Positions 22,301 through 30,284 of a stretch of DNA of 33,439 nt are shown one piece after another; positions within the stretch are counted from its first letter, which is position 1, and every line of letters begins with the position of its first letter. Both the position numbers and the translations under genes were made by a program. The stretch is from Opitutia bacterium (lineage in GTDB: Bacteria > Verrucomicrobiota > Verrucomicrobiae > Opitutales > UBA953), in NCBI GenBank assembly GCA_947465345.1, contig CANHZL010000007.1, positions 1-33,439 of the forward strand, given 5' to 3'. Under the pieces are notes generated by a model. It saw only the letters and a list, made by a program, of their open reading frames with translations. It was not told the DNA's origin and made no database searches.

Positions 22301-24860
22301 CTTCGCGGTGCAGCCCCGTGGTGGGTTCGTCGAGCAGCAGGAGGGCGCCAGGCTTGCGCGTATCGATCTTGGAAAGGTAGCGGACGAGCTTGAGGCGTTG
22401 GGCTTCACCGCCGGAAAGCGTCGTGAGCGGCTGACCCATCGAGAGGTAGCCGAGGCCGACTTCTTCAAGGCAGGCAAGCTGGGCGGAGGCCGGGGTGCGT
22501 TCGCCGAGGAACTGCCGGGCCTCAGTGACCGACATCGCGAGCAGGTCGCCGACGGACTTTCCGTCGTAATGGAAGCTCAGCACCTCGTCGCGGAAGCGCT
22601 TGCCGTTACAGGACGGGCAGGGGAGGGCGACGTCGGAGACGAACTGCATCTCCACCGTCTCCCAGCCCGCGCCGCCGCAGCGTTCGCAGCGGCCTTCGCC
22701 GGCGTTGAAGGAGAAGTGCGAGGGCGTGAGGCCGGCGGCTTTCGCTTCGGCGGAGTTACCGAGCAGCGTGCGGATTGCGTCCCAGGCGCCGACATAGAGC
22801 GCGGGGTTGGAGCGTGGCGTGCGTGTCGCAGGAGATTGGTCAATGAGCGCAACCTCAGCCGGTTCCTTGTCGAACTTCACCCATTTCAATTCCTTGGCTT
22901 CGTCGCCTGATTCTGGATCGCGTCGGCCGATGACCTGATGAAGCAACGTTGATTTGCCAGAGCCCGAGACACCGCAGAGGCCGACCAGCCGGCCGAGCGG
23001 GATCGTGCAGGCGAAGTCGTGTAGGTTGTTGACCGTCGCACCGCTGACGCGGAGGCGGGGCGTCGTGTCACCAACCGGACGTGGAGCACGCGTCTCCGAG
23101 ACGCGTCGGCCGGAAAGCCAATTGCCGGTGGCGGAATCTTTGACCTTAAGGATCCCCTTCGGGACGCCTTGGTAGAGAAGATGACCGCCTTCGGCGCCGG
23201 GGCGTGGGCCGATCTCGATGAGCCAGTCGGCGGCGCGCATGACGGATTCGTCATGCTCGACGACAACCACCGTGTTACCTTGGTCGACGAGGCTGCGGAG
23301 GATACCGACCATGCGTGAGAGATCGCGGGCGTGCATGCCGACGCTCGGCTCGTCGAGGACGAAGACCGTGTCCGCGAGGCAAGCGCCGAGGCAGGAGGTG
23401 AGGTTGACGCGCTGGACTTCGCCGCCCGAGAGCGTGCGGGACAGTCGGTCGAGGGCGAGGTAGCCGAGGCCGACCGCCTCGAGGTAGCCGAGTCGGGCGA
23501 GAATGGCTTCGAGCGCGTGGTCGGCCGGATGGCGCGAATCCTTCGGTGCGAGAGGCGCGAGCAGCGTGCGGAGGTCAGAGACCGGCGAAGCGTAGAGTTC
23601 CGGCAGGGACTTGCCCTGCCAGCGCCAGAAGAGCGACTCCTCGCGGAAGCGTCGGCCGTGGCATTTCGGGCAGGACTCGTAGGCGCGCCAGCGGGAAAGA
23701 AAGACGCGCACGTGCATCTTGTAGGTCGTTCCTTCCAGCCAGCGGAAGAAGCCGCGGATGCCGTACCATTTCGAATCGTATTCGCCCTGCACGTAGCTCG
23801 GCTCGCCGTTCTCGACGAACTTGCGGTGCGCGGCGGAAAGTTTCTTCCACGGTACGTCGAGCGGGATGGCAGCCTTGCGGCAGGCGCGCACGAGGTCCTT
23901 CTGTGATTCGCCGTAGACATTACCTTGGAAGGGCGCGATCGCGCCTTCGGCGAGCGTCAAGGCCGGGTTCGGGATAATCTTGTTCCAGTCGAGTCCGATG
24001 ACGCGTCCGAAGCCTCGGCACTCAGGGCAGGCGCCCACGGGCGAGTTGAAGGAGAAGAGCGCGGGTGAGGCTGGACGGAACTTACGTCCATCGACGGGCG
24101 ACTCGAGAGCTTCACTGTAGCGGGAGAGCTCGTTGCCCTGGTCGTCGAGCAGGCGCAGCCGCGACCCGCCAAGACGGAAGGCCGCCAGCGCCGCCTCATG
24201 GAAGCGCGAGGCCTGGTCGGCCGCGACCGTCACGCGATCTTGGATGACGAGTAGTTCGGTCGCGTTGGCCGGGATTTCGTCTTCCGTTAGGCGGATGCGC
24301 TGGCCCGAGGCGAACGCGCGGCTAAAGCCTGCCTTCGAGAATTCTTCCGCGATGGTCTTCCATCCCAGCGTCTCCGGTTTCGAGACCGCGAACGCGAGCG
24401 AGAGCGACTTTCCGGGAAAACGGGTGAGGGAATCGAGCCAAGCGGCGTCGGGTCCGCGCGGGACGATGACCTGGCCGCTGGCCGGGTCGACGAGGTCCGC
24501 TCGGTGGGCAAACCAGACTTTAAACCAGTCGCAGAGCTCCGTCATCGTGCCGACTGTCGAGCGCGAGGTGCGGACCGCGTTGCCTTGCTTGATCGCGACG
24601 GACGGACGGACGTTCTCCGCGGAGTCGAGGGCCGGCGACGGGAGTAGTTCGAGGAATTGGCGGACGTAGGGGCTGAACGTCTCAACGTAGCGGCGTTGTC
24701 CTTCAGCGTGCAAGGTGTCGAAGACCAGCGAGGACTTGCCGGCGCCGCTAAGGCCCGTGACCACGACGAGCTTGCCGACGGGGATGTCCACGTCGAAGCC
24801 CTTCAGGTTATTCTGGCGGACGCCGCGGAGGCGGATGGCGTCTGGTCGGGGGGCGGACAT
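19341..24860 (-). CDS. uvrA: Double-length excinuclease ABC subunit A (tandem UvrA, four ATPase sites)
   Basis: 1,839-aa damage-recognition ATPase of nucleotide excision repair, about twice the usual 940 aa: two complete UvrA units in one frame, joined near residue 945. Four Walker A motifs occur (GLSGAGKSS about 36, GVSGSGKST about 632, GVSGSGKSS about 974, GVSGAGKST about 1509), each with a matching LSGGE-QR signature (about 477, 813, 1350, 1710). The zinc modules in the second part of each unit are intact (CERC-N19-CPSC and CEAC-N19-CEEC). Those in the first part of each unit lack the first Cys pair. Chlamydia also has a UvrA of this size, so it fits a PVC-lineage trait. The ATG at 24860 has a GGAGG five bases upstream; an ATG at 24872 is the alternative. 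Confidence 0.95.
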   Translation of the reverse strand: MSAPRPDAIRLRGVRQNNLKGFDVDIPVGKLVVVTGLSGAGKSSLVFDTLHAEGQRRYVETFSPYVRQFLELLPSPALDSAENVRPSVAIKQGNAVRTSRSTVGTMTELCDWFKVWFAHRADLVDPASGQVIVPRGPDAAWLDSLTRFPGKSLSLAFAVSKPETLGWKTIAEEFSKAGFSRAFASGQRIRLTEDEIPANATELLVIQDRVTVAADQASRFHEAALAAFRLGGSRLRLLDDQGNELSRYSEALESPVDGRKFRPASPALFSFNSPVGACPECRGFGRVIGLDWNKIIPNPALTLAEGAIAPFQGNVYGESQKDLVRACRKAAIPLDVPWKKLSAAHRKFVENGEPSYVQGEYDSKWYGIRGFFRWLEGTTYKMHVRVFLSRWRAYESCPKCHGRRFREESLFWRWQGKSLPELYASPVSDLRTLLAPLAPKDSRHPADHALEAILARLGYLEAVGLGYLALDRLSRTLSGGEVQRVNLTSCLGACLADTVFVLDEPSVGMHARDLSRMVGILRSLVDQGNTVVVVEHDESVMRAADWLIEIGPRPGAEGGHLLYQGVPKGILKVKDSATGNWLSGRRVSETRAPRPVGDTTPRLRVSGATVNNLHDFACTIPLGRLVGLCGVSGSGKSTLLHQVIGRRDPESGDEAKELKWVKFDKEPAEVALIDQSPATRTPRSNPALYVGAWDAIRTLLGNSAEAKAAGLTPSHFSFNAGEGRCERCGGAGWETVEMQFVSDVALPCPSCNGKRFRDEVLSFHYDGKSVGDLLAMSVTEARQFLGERTPASAQLACLEEVGLGYLSMGQPLTTLSGGEAQRLKLVRYLSKIDTRKPGALLLLDEPTTGLHREDVSRLIGLLHRLTEAGHSLIVVEHHLDVLKSCDWLLEMGPEAGPAGGHLVAEGTPAKVAQAGTVTGRFLAQGDDAFASTSTTASKPRPTSISLRGAREHNLKDVSLEIPHGSLTVMTGVSGSGKSSLAFDILFAEGQRRFLECVSAYARQFVEQLPKPDIDSLTGLPPTVAIEQRVTRGSAKSTVATVTEVAQYLRVLFARAGVLHSPTTGEPLEEMTEDAVVRLVAKKAKSLKKGSLLVAAPLVRSRKGHHRPLAEWAETKGLRLLRCDGKMLKVDGFEGLDRYSEHDVDAVFGEIRADGLIVLPDETEESGEKALRTLVRQALASGKNACVLLSADGHQLAYLSMSRSDPATGESFPEVDPKHLSWNSPRGWCPDCRGHGLEVKTFSSDEEESINENAIADRVGEDVCPTCHGERLGPIGRSVKLAGPKGRSLSLPGLLRLQPDESLAFLSGLKLEAREKAIVGALLPEIGARLRFLDSVGLGYLALDRGADTLSGGEAQRIRLAAQLGSTLSGALYVLDEPSIGLHPRDNDRLIGSLKDLRDRGNTVLVVEHDEDTMRAADLVIDMGPGAGVHGGTIVAQGTAAALEKRADSVTGRFLKEAIPHPLRGARRPIAGKGAPAEWVRLKNAALRNLKGFDVQIPVGRLTVVCGVSGAGKSTLVTDLLAPAIRAAVAKKKDGLTGKEAMAVVSHQGKPAFTTLSGLKGFRQLVVVDQEPIGKTPRSTPATYIGAWDLIRERLASLPEAAIRGHGAGFFSFNTSGGRCEACSGAGRIKLEMSFLPDTYVPCEECAGTRYGSAAKAIRWNGKSAADLLAMTFEEAAAFLSFDAKLGDLCGLMVKTGLGYLTLGQSSPTLSGGEAQRLKLVSELAQGLPTFRERSRGEIRPNLYILEEPTIGLHQSDCRRLIELLHALVDQGHTVVVIEHHPDVIAEADWVLEIGPEGGNAGGELVHAGDPESLAKQKKSPTAPSLRLTLERGLIKKPLV

Positions 24861-24903
24861 CGGACCCTCCATCGGACACGAAACCGTCCGCTTGGCAAAC
24901 CTG

Positions 24904-25485
24904 CTAACGTACTCGGCAGCGAATCACGCCCTGTGGGGTGGCGACCGCCTTAACTTTAATATCATGCGTCTCGTCGGGGAGGCGCGACACCAGCTGGAAG
25001 GCGTGGGCGTGGCCGAGCAGGAAGGTCTTGCGGGGCGGCTTCGCCAGCAGGCGATCGTAGAAGCCGCCGCCAAACCCGAGCCGTCGGCCCGTGCCGTCGA
25101 AGCCGAGGCCGGGCAGGAGAATCAGGCCGGCGTCGGCTAGTGCCGCGACCGGGGCGGTGGGCTTAGGCTCGCGGATACCGAGGCGAGAGGGCTGGAGCGC
25201 GGCAAGGTCGGTGACCTCGTGGAGGACGAGCGTCGTCTTGTTTGTCACGCGCGGGAGTAGCAGCCGTTTACCTTCGAGCAGTGCAATCACCATCAGCGCG
25301 TCCGTCGGGAGTTCGCCGCCGAAGGACGCGTAGAGGCAGACCGTCTTCGCCTGCTTCCATTCCGGGAGCTGCGTGACCAGGCGGGCGGTGGCGTCGCCCG
25401 CGACCTGCAGTTCGCGGGGTGTCAGGGCCGTGCGGCGGGCCTTGAGTTCCGTGCGAAGGCGGTCCTTGTCGGCGCGCGCATCCAT
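24904..25485 (-). CDS. 5-formyltetrahydrofolate cyclo-ligase
   Basis: 193-aa enzyme (YgfA/MTHFS family) converting 5-formyl-THF to 5,10-methenyl-THF with ATP, keeping the folate pool usable. Key motifs: the N-terminal basic helix KDRLRTELKARRTAL, ASFGGELPTDAL (53-64), ILLPGLGFDGTGRRLGFGGG (122-141), and the ATP-binding GFGGGFYDRLL (137-147). It starts four bases after the ctaB stop and ends 31 bases before uvrA, so it is likely cotranscribed with both. In many bacteria this gene sits beside 6S RNA (ssrS); no such RNA is evident here. Confidence 0.95.
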   Translation of the reverse strand: MDARADKDRLRTELKARRTALTPRELQVAGDATARLVTQLPEWKQAKTVCLYASFGGELPTDALMVIALLEGKRLLLPRVTNKTTLVLHEVTDLAALQPSRLGIREPKPTAPVAALADAGLILLPGLGFDGTGRRLGFGGGFYDRLLAKPPRKTFLLGHAHAFQLVSRLPDETHDIKVKAVATPQGVIRCRVR

Positions 25486-25489
25486 GGCC

Positions 25490-26413
25490 TCAGAAAATCC
25501 GGTTCAGCGTCAGAGTCAACAGGACGACGGGCAGGTAGAGGATCGAGGCGAGGAAGAGGGGCTTGGCGACTTCGGCCCGGCGTTGCGGCAAGGCGAATTC
25601 GAGCGTTAGCTTGAAGAACCAGGCGCCGGCCAGGAAGGAGACCCAAAGGAAAGGGCTGGCCCAGCCTTTGAGCGAGGCCGTGCACGCGGGTTCAAAGAAC
25701 GTGCGGACGATTTCGCCTGCCACGACAATCATCGGTAGGATGAAGGCCAACGCCCAGACCGAGGCCGAACGGCCAGAAGGGTCGCTGACTGTGACGATCT
25801 TGAAGCCGCCGCGGGCGTAGTCTTCGCGCCAGAGGAAGGCTAGGGCCATGAAGTGCGGAATCTGCCAAAAGAATAGCAGCGCGAAGAGCAGCCAGCCCAT
25901 GCGGTCGATGTGCGGCACGCCGCTTTGGCCGAGCTTGGCGGCGGTGCCGATGATCGGCGGAATCGCGCCGGGGAGGGAGCCAACCAGTGTGCACCAGGAA
26001 GTCATCGACTTCAGCGGCGTGTAAAAGAATAGGTAGGAGGCCGCCGTGGCGGCCGTGAGCGCGCCGGCGAGCGGGTTGGCCCCGTTCCAAACCAGCACCA
26101 CGCCGAGCGAGAGCAGCAGCATGCCGAAGAGTAGGGCCGCGCCGGGGTGGATGATGCCAGCAGGGATGGGTCGGTTGCGGGTGCGTTCCATCTTCGCGTC
26201 CGGTTCGCTATCCCACCACATGTTGATCGCGCCGCAGCCGCCGGCGGCGAGGGCCGTGCCGATCGCGAGCGAGACGAGCACCTTGGGGTTGGTGGCCAGA
26301 CTGGGTTCGCTGCAGAAGTAGCCGGCGAGCGCCGTCAGGACGGAAAGGAACGATAACCGGGGCTTGGTCAGCTCCCAGTAGGCGGCAGGCACGGATCCGG
26401 CGCGTTCGCTCAT
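25490..26413 (-). CDS. ctaB: Protohaem IX farnesyltransferase (haem O synthase)
   Basis: 307-aa polytopic UbiA-family prenyltransferase (also called CyoE) that attaches a farnesyl group to haem B, giving haem O for terminal oxidases. The prenyl-diphosphate/Mg site NMWWDSEPDAKMERTRNRP (64-82) and the opening YWELTKPRLSFLSVLTALAG are diagnostic. About nine hydrophobic segments are visible, plus LKSMTSWCTLVGSLPGAIPP and FFWQIPHFMALAFLWREDY. It lies downstream of ctaA, so haem O can be passed directly to the next enzyme. A long-range hairpin (26421-26469) occupies the leader up to seven bases before the ATG. No cytochrome oxidase subunits are in the window. Confidence 0.96.
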   Translation of the reverse strand: MSERAGSVPAAYWELTKPRLSFLSVLTALAGYFCSEPSLATNPKVLVSLAIGTALAAGGCGAINMWWDSEPDAKMERTRNRPIPAGIIHPGAALLFGMLLLSLGVVLVWNGANPLAGALTAATAASYLFFYTPLKSMTSWCTLVGSLPGAIPPIIGTAAKLGQSGVPHIDRMGWLLFALLFFWQIPHFMALAFLWREDYARGGFKIVTVSDPSGRSASVWALAFILPMIVVAGEIVRTFFEPACTASLKGWASPFLWVSFLAGAWFFKLTLEFALPQRRAEVAKPLFLASILYLPVVLLTLTLNRIF

Positions 26414-26420
26414 CGGTCTT

Positions 26421-26469
26421 GTCGTGGCGGTTTTGCGCGACGGGTTAAAGGTAAATCAGTCGCCACGAC
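26421..26469 (-). promoter_or_regulatory. Inverted repeat forming a candidate ctaB leader hairpin
   Basis: Perfect 9-bp inverted repeat: GTCGTGGCG (26421-26429) and CGCCACGAC (26461-26469), with a 31-base AT-richer loop. It fills almost the entire ctaA-ctaB gap. The left arm starts directly after the ctaA stop, and the right arm ends seven bases before the ctaB ATG, over the expected ribosome-binding region. It could control ctaB translation or weaken read-through. There is no T-tract, so a simple terminator is unlikely. Confidence 0.4.
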
Positions 26470-27411
26470 TCAGGCTACAGGCTCCACTGTGGAACGTCGG
26501 GCCAGCATCACGGCGGCGCAAAGTGAGGAGAATAGGGCTGCGCCGATGACGAGGTGCACCGTGCGGACATGCGGATTGTCGTAAAGACGGATACTCAGGA
26601 TGCCGAGCAGGACTTGTAGGAAGACCAGCACGACCAAGGACGCCCAGCGGAGAAGAGGGAACCCGTGGCGGGCTAACTGAAAGGCAAAGACGAGCACCGA
26701 GGCGCCAGCGAGGAGTGCGCCCCCGCGGTGCAGGAGGTTGACCCACCAGGCGACCCCGGTGCCGATCGCAGGAACGAAGAGGGCGTCGGCTGGCGAGGCG
26801 ACCCAGAGCGTGAAGTGGCCTTGGCGCATCACCGCGCCGATGACGATGACTGATAGCACCAGTAATGCGGCGAGCGCACCAAGGTGGAAGAGCGAACGCG
26901 GGGCCGAGCGGCGGGCCTGCTGCCAGGCGACGGTGTGGGCGAGGGCGACGAAGGCGAGGAGCGCGAGCGTGAGCTGGGCATTGACCGCATGGCCGACGGC
27001 GAAGGCCGCTGCTTTGAAGTTGCCGTCGCCGCCGATGTTGAGGCGGTCGAGGAGCACGCGCAGGCCGCCGAGTAGGCCTTGGAGGACGACGAGTCCGACG
27101 AGCGCATAGGCGGCGAGCCGGACGCCGCGCCTGGTTTCGCGGAGGGCATGGGCGATCGCGATTGCGATACAAAGTAGGCCGAGCCCGGTCGCGGCGAGTC
27201 GATGGGAGTGTTCCGCGAATTTATCGATCTCCGTCAGCCAGCCCGGGGGATTGACCGAGCCATTGGAGAGGGGCCAGTCAAGGAAGGCCATCCCAGCGCG
27301 GATGCTTGTGGTGAAGCCGCCGGCTTGGAGCACGAGCACGGACCAGCCGAGCGTGAACAGGCACAGTCCGAACAGGCGTCGGTCAGGTGCGGAGGTTTCC
27401 GGCTGGCTCAT
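26470..27411 (-). CDS. ctaA: Haem A synthase (CtaA/COX15 family)
   Basis: 313-aa membrane enzyme oxidising the methyl group of haem O to the formyl of haem A for aa3-type oxidases. About eight hydrophobic helices are visible. Candidate haem-ligand or active-site His are in EHSHRLAATGLGLL (His68, His70), VGHAVNAQ (His141), LLHRGGALLAG (His228) and VRTVHLVIGA (His286), the pattern of two homologous four-helix halves. The opening LQAGGFTTSIRAGMAFLDWP matches the family's TRLTGSGLS-like segment as modified in COX15-type proteins. It lies upstream of ctaB, downstream of sufE. Confidence 0.9.
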   Translation of the reverse strand: MSQPETSAPDRRLFGLCLFTLGWSVLVLQAGGFTTSIRAGMAFLDWPLSNGSVNPPGWLTEIDKFAEHSHRLAATGLGLLCIAIAIAHALRETRRGVRLAAYALVGLVVLQGLLGGLRVLLDRLNIGGDGNFKAAAFAVGHAVNAQLTLALLAFVALAHTVAWQQARRSAPRSLFHLGALAALLVLSVIVIGAVMRQGHFTLWVASPADALFVPAIGTGVAWWVNLLHRGGALLAGASVLVFAFQLARHGFPLLRWASLVVLVFLQVLLGILSIRLYDNPHVRTVHLVIGAALFSSLCAAVMLARRSTVEPVA

Positions 27412-27471
27412 GGCGTTATCTCATCCGCCTTCGTTGCCGGCGCAAATCCCAACCAATCATATCTCAGGAGT

Positions 27472-27493
27472 TAAGCCCCGCCAATGGGGCTTA
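27472..27493 (-). terminator. Hairpin directly after the sufE stop
   Basis: TAAGCCCC (27472-27479) pairs perfectly with GGGGCTTA (27486-27493) around a six-base loop, beginning immediately after the sufE stop codon. What follows on the minus strand (ACTCCTGAGA) is not T-rich, so it may be a weak terminator or an mRNA 3'-end stabiliser between the TPR-sufE and ctaA transcripts. Confidence 0.5.
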
Positions 27494-27910
27494 TCAGGAA
27501 CGGGCTGCCGCCTGGCCGAAGGCACGGATCTTGCCGACCAAGTTCGTGAGGCCGTTGCGACGATTTGGCGAAAGGTGCTGCGTGATGCCGACCGCGGAAA
27601 GGAAGTCCGCGTCGGTGTCGGCGACTTCCTGCGCCGGCGCGCCGTCGTAGAATTCGCAGACCAGGCTCGCGACGCCTTTGGTGATGAGGGAATCCGCGTC
27701 GCAACGGAAGTGGCATAAGCCGGCTTCAAGCGAGGGCACTAGCCAGAGGTTAGAAGTGCAGCCTTCAATCAGGAATGCGTCGAGCTTCAGGTCGGCCGGC
27801 AGGGCTGGTGCGGCCTTGGCGCGATCAATCACGTATTGAAAGCGTTCGTGGTGGTCGGCGAAAGGCTCGAGCTCCGCGATGAGCTCGTCGCGTCGGCGGG
27901 ATAGAATCAT
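27494..27910 (-). CDS. sufE: SufE-like cysteine desulfuration protein
   Basis: 138-aa sulfur acceptor that takes persulfide from a SufS-type cysteine desulfurase and passes it on for Fe-S cluster assembly. The sulfur-accepting Cys51 is in the conserved context LIEGCTSNLWLVP, followed by the family's DADSLITKGVASLVCEFYDG and a C-terminal LSPNRRNGLTNLVGKIRAF close to the usual L-pSR-NG segment. It starts seven bases after the TPR gene. No sufBCDS genes lie nearby. Confidence 0.94.
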   Translation of the reverse strand: MILSRRRDELIAELEPFADHHERFQYVIDRAKAAPALPADLKLDAFLIEGCTSNLWLVPSLEAGLCHFRCDADSLITKGVASLVCEFYDGAPAQEVADTDADFLSAVGITQHLSPNRRNGLTNLVGKIRAFGQAAARS

Positions 27911-27917
27911 CGGGCGA

Positions 27918-29699
27918 TCAGCGGCCGGAAAGTGCCTCGGGGTCGAGGTTGCTCCGGATCAGCGGGGTGAGCGCGGCTTCGAGCTTACGCTGCCGTTCGA
28001 GGGGTAGCTTCGATTCGGTGCGCAGCCAAGAGACAGCTTCCTGCCAGATGGCGGGCGACGGGCGGCGCATCGCGAGGAGCATATCGAGTTCATCGGCGAC
28101 CGATTTGCGCGTGCCATAGATATCGGTCTGGCCGGCCAGGATACGGGCCGAGATATAATCAGCGCGTAGTTGAGAATAACGGGGGTAGAGTGCGACGCCG
28201 GCCTCGAGCACGCGCACCGCCGATTCGCCGGCGCGAATGGAACGGAGGTGACGGCCGACGGAGCGATAGGCTTCGGGGCCGAGGTTCTTAGCCTTGAGGA
28301 ATTCCGTGAGGTAGCGGTCGCCGATATCACGGTCGCGCTTAGCGATCACCGCGTCCGGTTTCTGGCGCGCGTGGTAAGCGATGGCGATGAGCGCCTGCAC
28401 AATCGGCTCGTTCGATTTGAAGAACGCCCGGTCAGCGGCGACGATCTGTTGGTGTTGCACGATCACCTGGCCGGGTTCGGGGCCGTTGAGGATCGCTTCG
28501 AGGTGGAGGGCGGCGAAGGTCGCGCGCTCCAGTCCGTGTTGCGCCGCGGAATTGGCGAGTGCTCCGGTGAGTTCGGCGTAGCCTTTCTCTGCGGCGAAGT
28601 TGGCCAGCGCGATCATCGGGGCCGAGTTACCCGCGTAGTTCGTGAAGATGAGGCGAAGCTCCTTATCGAAATCATCCTTCAGACCTAGTCGGTCGAGGAG
28701 CTGCAATTTCTGGATGTGGGGGAAGGGGGCTTTTTCGTCCGCCGAAATCCTTTCCTGGGTCACGGCCAAAGCCAACTTATGGTGGCCGAGCAGGATGTGG
28801 AAGCGGGCCAGCTGGGACAGCACCGCATCGCGACCAGCTCCCTTGAAGGAGGAAGTCTTGGACTCGAGGAGCCCGATTGATTCCTGCGTCTTGCCTCCCT
28901 CGAACAGCGCGCGAGCCTTAAGCAAAAGGCCATTAGGCTTAGAGTCTAAGTTATTGGAAGAGATGATGTTAACTGCATCCGGATACTTTCCGATCCAATA
29001 CAAGGAGGTCGCCGCCGACAGGGCGAGCGACTCGCGCATGTAGGTGGGAATATTCTTCGTCTCACGGATGAGCTGCAGGCTTTGGTCGATAACCTCTTGG
29101 TCGCGTTCCCGGGCTTGGAGGAGTTGGAAATATCGCTCCAAATAGTCCTTGGTGAGAGGGTCGTCTACGGGCAGGAACTCCAACCCGTGTTTGAGGGTCT
29201 GGATCGCGTCATCGGTACGGCCAGCTATTGAGTGTAAGAAGTTGGCATAGAATAACTTAGACTTGGCATTGCCCGGGTTGCATCGGACCGCTACCTGAAT
29301 GAGGCGCAGCGCATCAGCCATCTGCCCGGCGTCCTGAGCCGCCATGGCCTGGGTCGTGAAGAAATCGGCGAGTTGATAGAGGTGCTCTTGGCGGATTTGG
29401 GCCGCCTTTTCAGGTTGATCCTCGAGTTTGGCCAAGGTCAGACGGATCAGCTGCAGTAGGGCCTTATCCTTGATGAGGTCGGCCTTGATGTAGGTTTGGC
29501 GGGCATAACTCAGAATGGCCTCTTTTTCCTTAAGTTGGGGCAATCCGGCTAAAATGATAATTTCCGCATCGGCCTCGGCGGCCGGATTGGCGGCTTCGGC
29601 GGTCTTGGGGGCTGCTAAGGCAGGGGCAGGCACTTGGGCTGAGCACGTAAGGCAGGTCATCCCAAGGAGGAAGGCGAAGGTCAGGCGGTTGGGCAGCAT
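27918..29699 (-). CDS. Secreted TPR-repeat protein of unknown function
   Basis: 593 aa from the ATG at 29699; the frame is open further upstream but without a plausible start. An N-terminal signal peptide (MLPNRLTFAFLLGMTCLTCSAQ) is followed by an Ala-rich stretch and then helical repeats with tetratricopeptide character. Examples are MADALRLIQVAVRCNPGNAK, DDAIQTLKHGLEFLP, IGKYPDAVNIISS, and LLLKARALFEGGKTQESIGL. It is probably a periplasmic or outer-membrane-associated scaffold. The stretch 28915-28990 is more AT-rich than its surroundings but the frame is uninterrupted. It is divergent from rpsL and seven bases upstream of sufE. Confidence 0.85.
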   Translation of the reverse strand: MLPNRLTFAFLLGMTCLTCSAQVPAPALAAPKTAEAANPAAEADAEIIILAGLPQLKEKEAILSYARQTYIKADLIKDKALLQLIRLTLAKLEDQPEKAAQIRQEHLYQLADFFTTQAMAAQDAGQMADALRLIQVAVRCNPGNAKSKLFYANFLHSIAGRTDDAIQTLKHGLEFLPVDDPLTKDYLERYFQLLQARERDQEVIDQSLQLIRETKNIPTYMRESLALSAATSLYWIGKYPDAVNIISSNNLDSKPNGLLLKARALFEGGKTQESIGLLESKTSSFKGAGRDAVLSQLARFHILLGHHKLALAVTQERISADEKAPFPHIQKLQLLDRLGLKDDFDKELRLIFTNYAGNSAPMIALANFAAEKGYAELTGALANSAAQHGLERATFAALHLEAILNGPEPGQVIVQHQQIVAADRAFFKSNEPIVQALIAIAYHARQKPDAVIAKRDRDIGDRYLTEFLKAKNLGPEAYRSVGRHLRSIRAGESAVRVLEAGVALYPRYSQLRADYISARILAGQTDIYGTRKSVADELDMLLAMRRPSPAIWQEAVSWLRTESKLPLERQRKLEAALTPLIRSNLDPEALSGR

Positions 29700-29871
29700 G
29701 GGAGGGGTTTGGAGTAATGGCAGGGGCGTTGGAATTGTCCCGACAAAAAAGCCGGAGGGGGGTCTGGCTGGGGAGGGGAGTAAAGAAACCTTAAAACCTA
29801 AGCACTTTCCTCTTGCATGAGGGGCTCCCACCCCTATGCCCAAACACTCTTTTCCCAATTTACCGAGGTCC

Positions 29872-30255
29872 ATGCCTACCATCAACCAGCTCGTCCGTAA
29901 ACCGCGTGTCCAACCCAAGGCCAAGTCGAAGTCGCCTGCCTTGAACAACTCGCCCTTCCGCCGCGGCGTCTGCGTGCAGGTTATGATCCGTACGCCGAAG
30001 AAGCCGAACTCGGCTCAGCGTAAGGTCGCCAAGGTGCGCCTGACCAACGGTCAGGAAGTCATCTCCTACATTCCCGACGAAGGCCATAAGCTCCAGGAGC
30101 ACTCCGTGGTCCTCGTTCGTGGCGGTCGCGTAAAGGATCTCCCTGGCGTGCGCTACCACATCGTCCGCGGCCCCCTCGACTGCTCCGGCGTCGAGAAGCG
30201 TCGTCGCTCGCGTTCCAAGTACGGCGTTAAGCGCCCGAAGGAAAAGAAGGCCTAA
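29872..30255 (+). CDS. rpsL: 30S ribosomal protein S12
   Basis: 127-aa decoding-site protein, first gene of the str operon. The start [12 protein letters not shown] at 29872 is the family start and has GAGG a few bases upstream; an in-frame ATG at 29836 would add 12 unrelated residues. The residues whose mutation gives streptomycin resistance are wild type: Lys43 in [11 protein letters not shown] and Lys88 in [13 protein letters not shown]. Asp89, the known methylthiolation site, is present. A small hairpin (AGGGG/CCCCT, 29820-29835) sits in the leader. rpsG follows after 29 bases. Confidence 0.98.
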   Translation: MPTINQLVRKPRVQPKAKSKSPALNNSPFRRGVCVQVMIRTPKKPNSAQRKVAKVRLTNGQEVISYIPDEGHKLQEHSVVLVRGGRVKDLPGVRYHIVRGPLDCSGVEKRRRSRSKYGVKRPKEKKA

Positions 30256-30284
30256 TCCGTTTCCGCACCCAACTCCCTTAGATC

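Noticed and set aside
29836..29871. In-frame upstream ATG extending S12 by 12 residues
   Set aside because: S12 proteins begin at MPT/MATINQLVR; the extension ([11 protein letters not shown]) is not homologous and the inner ATG has a GAGG site.
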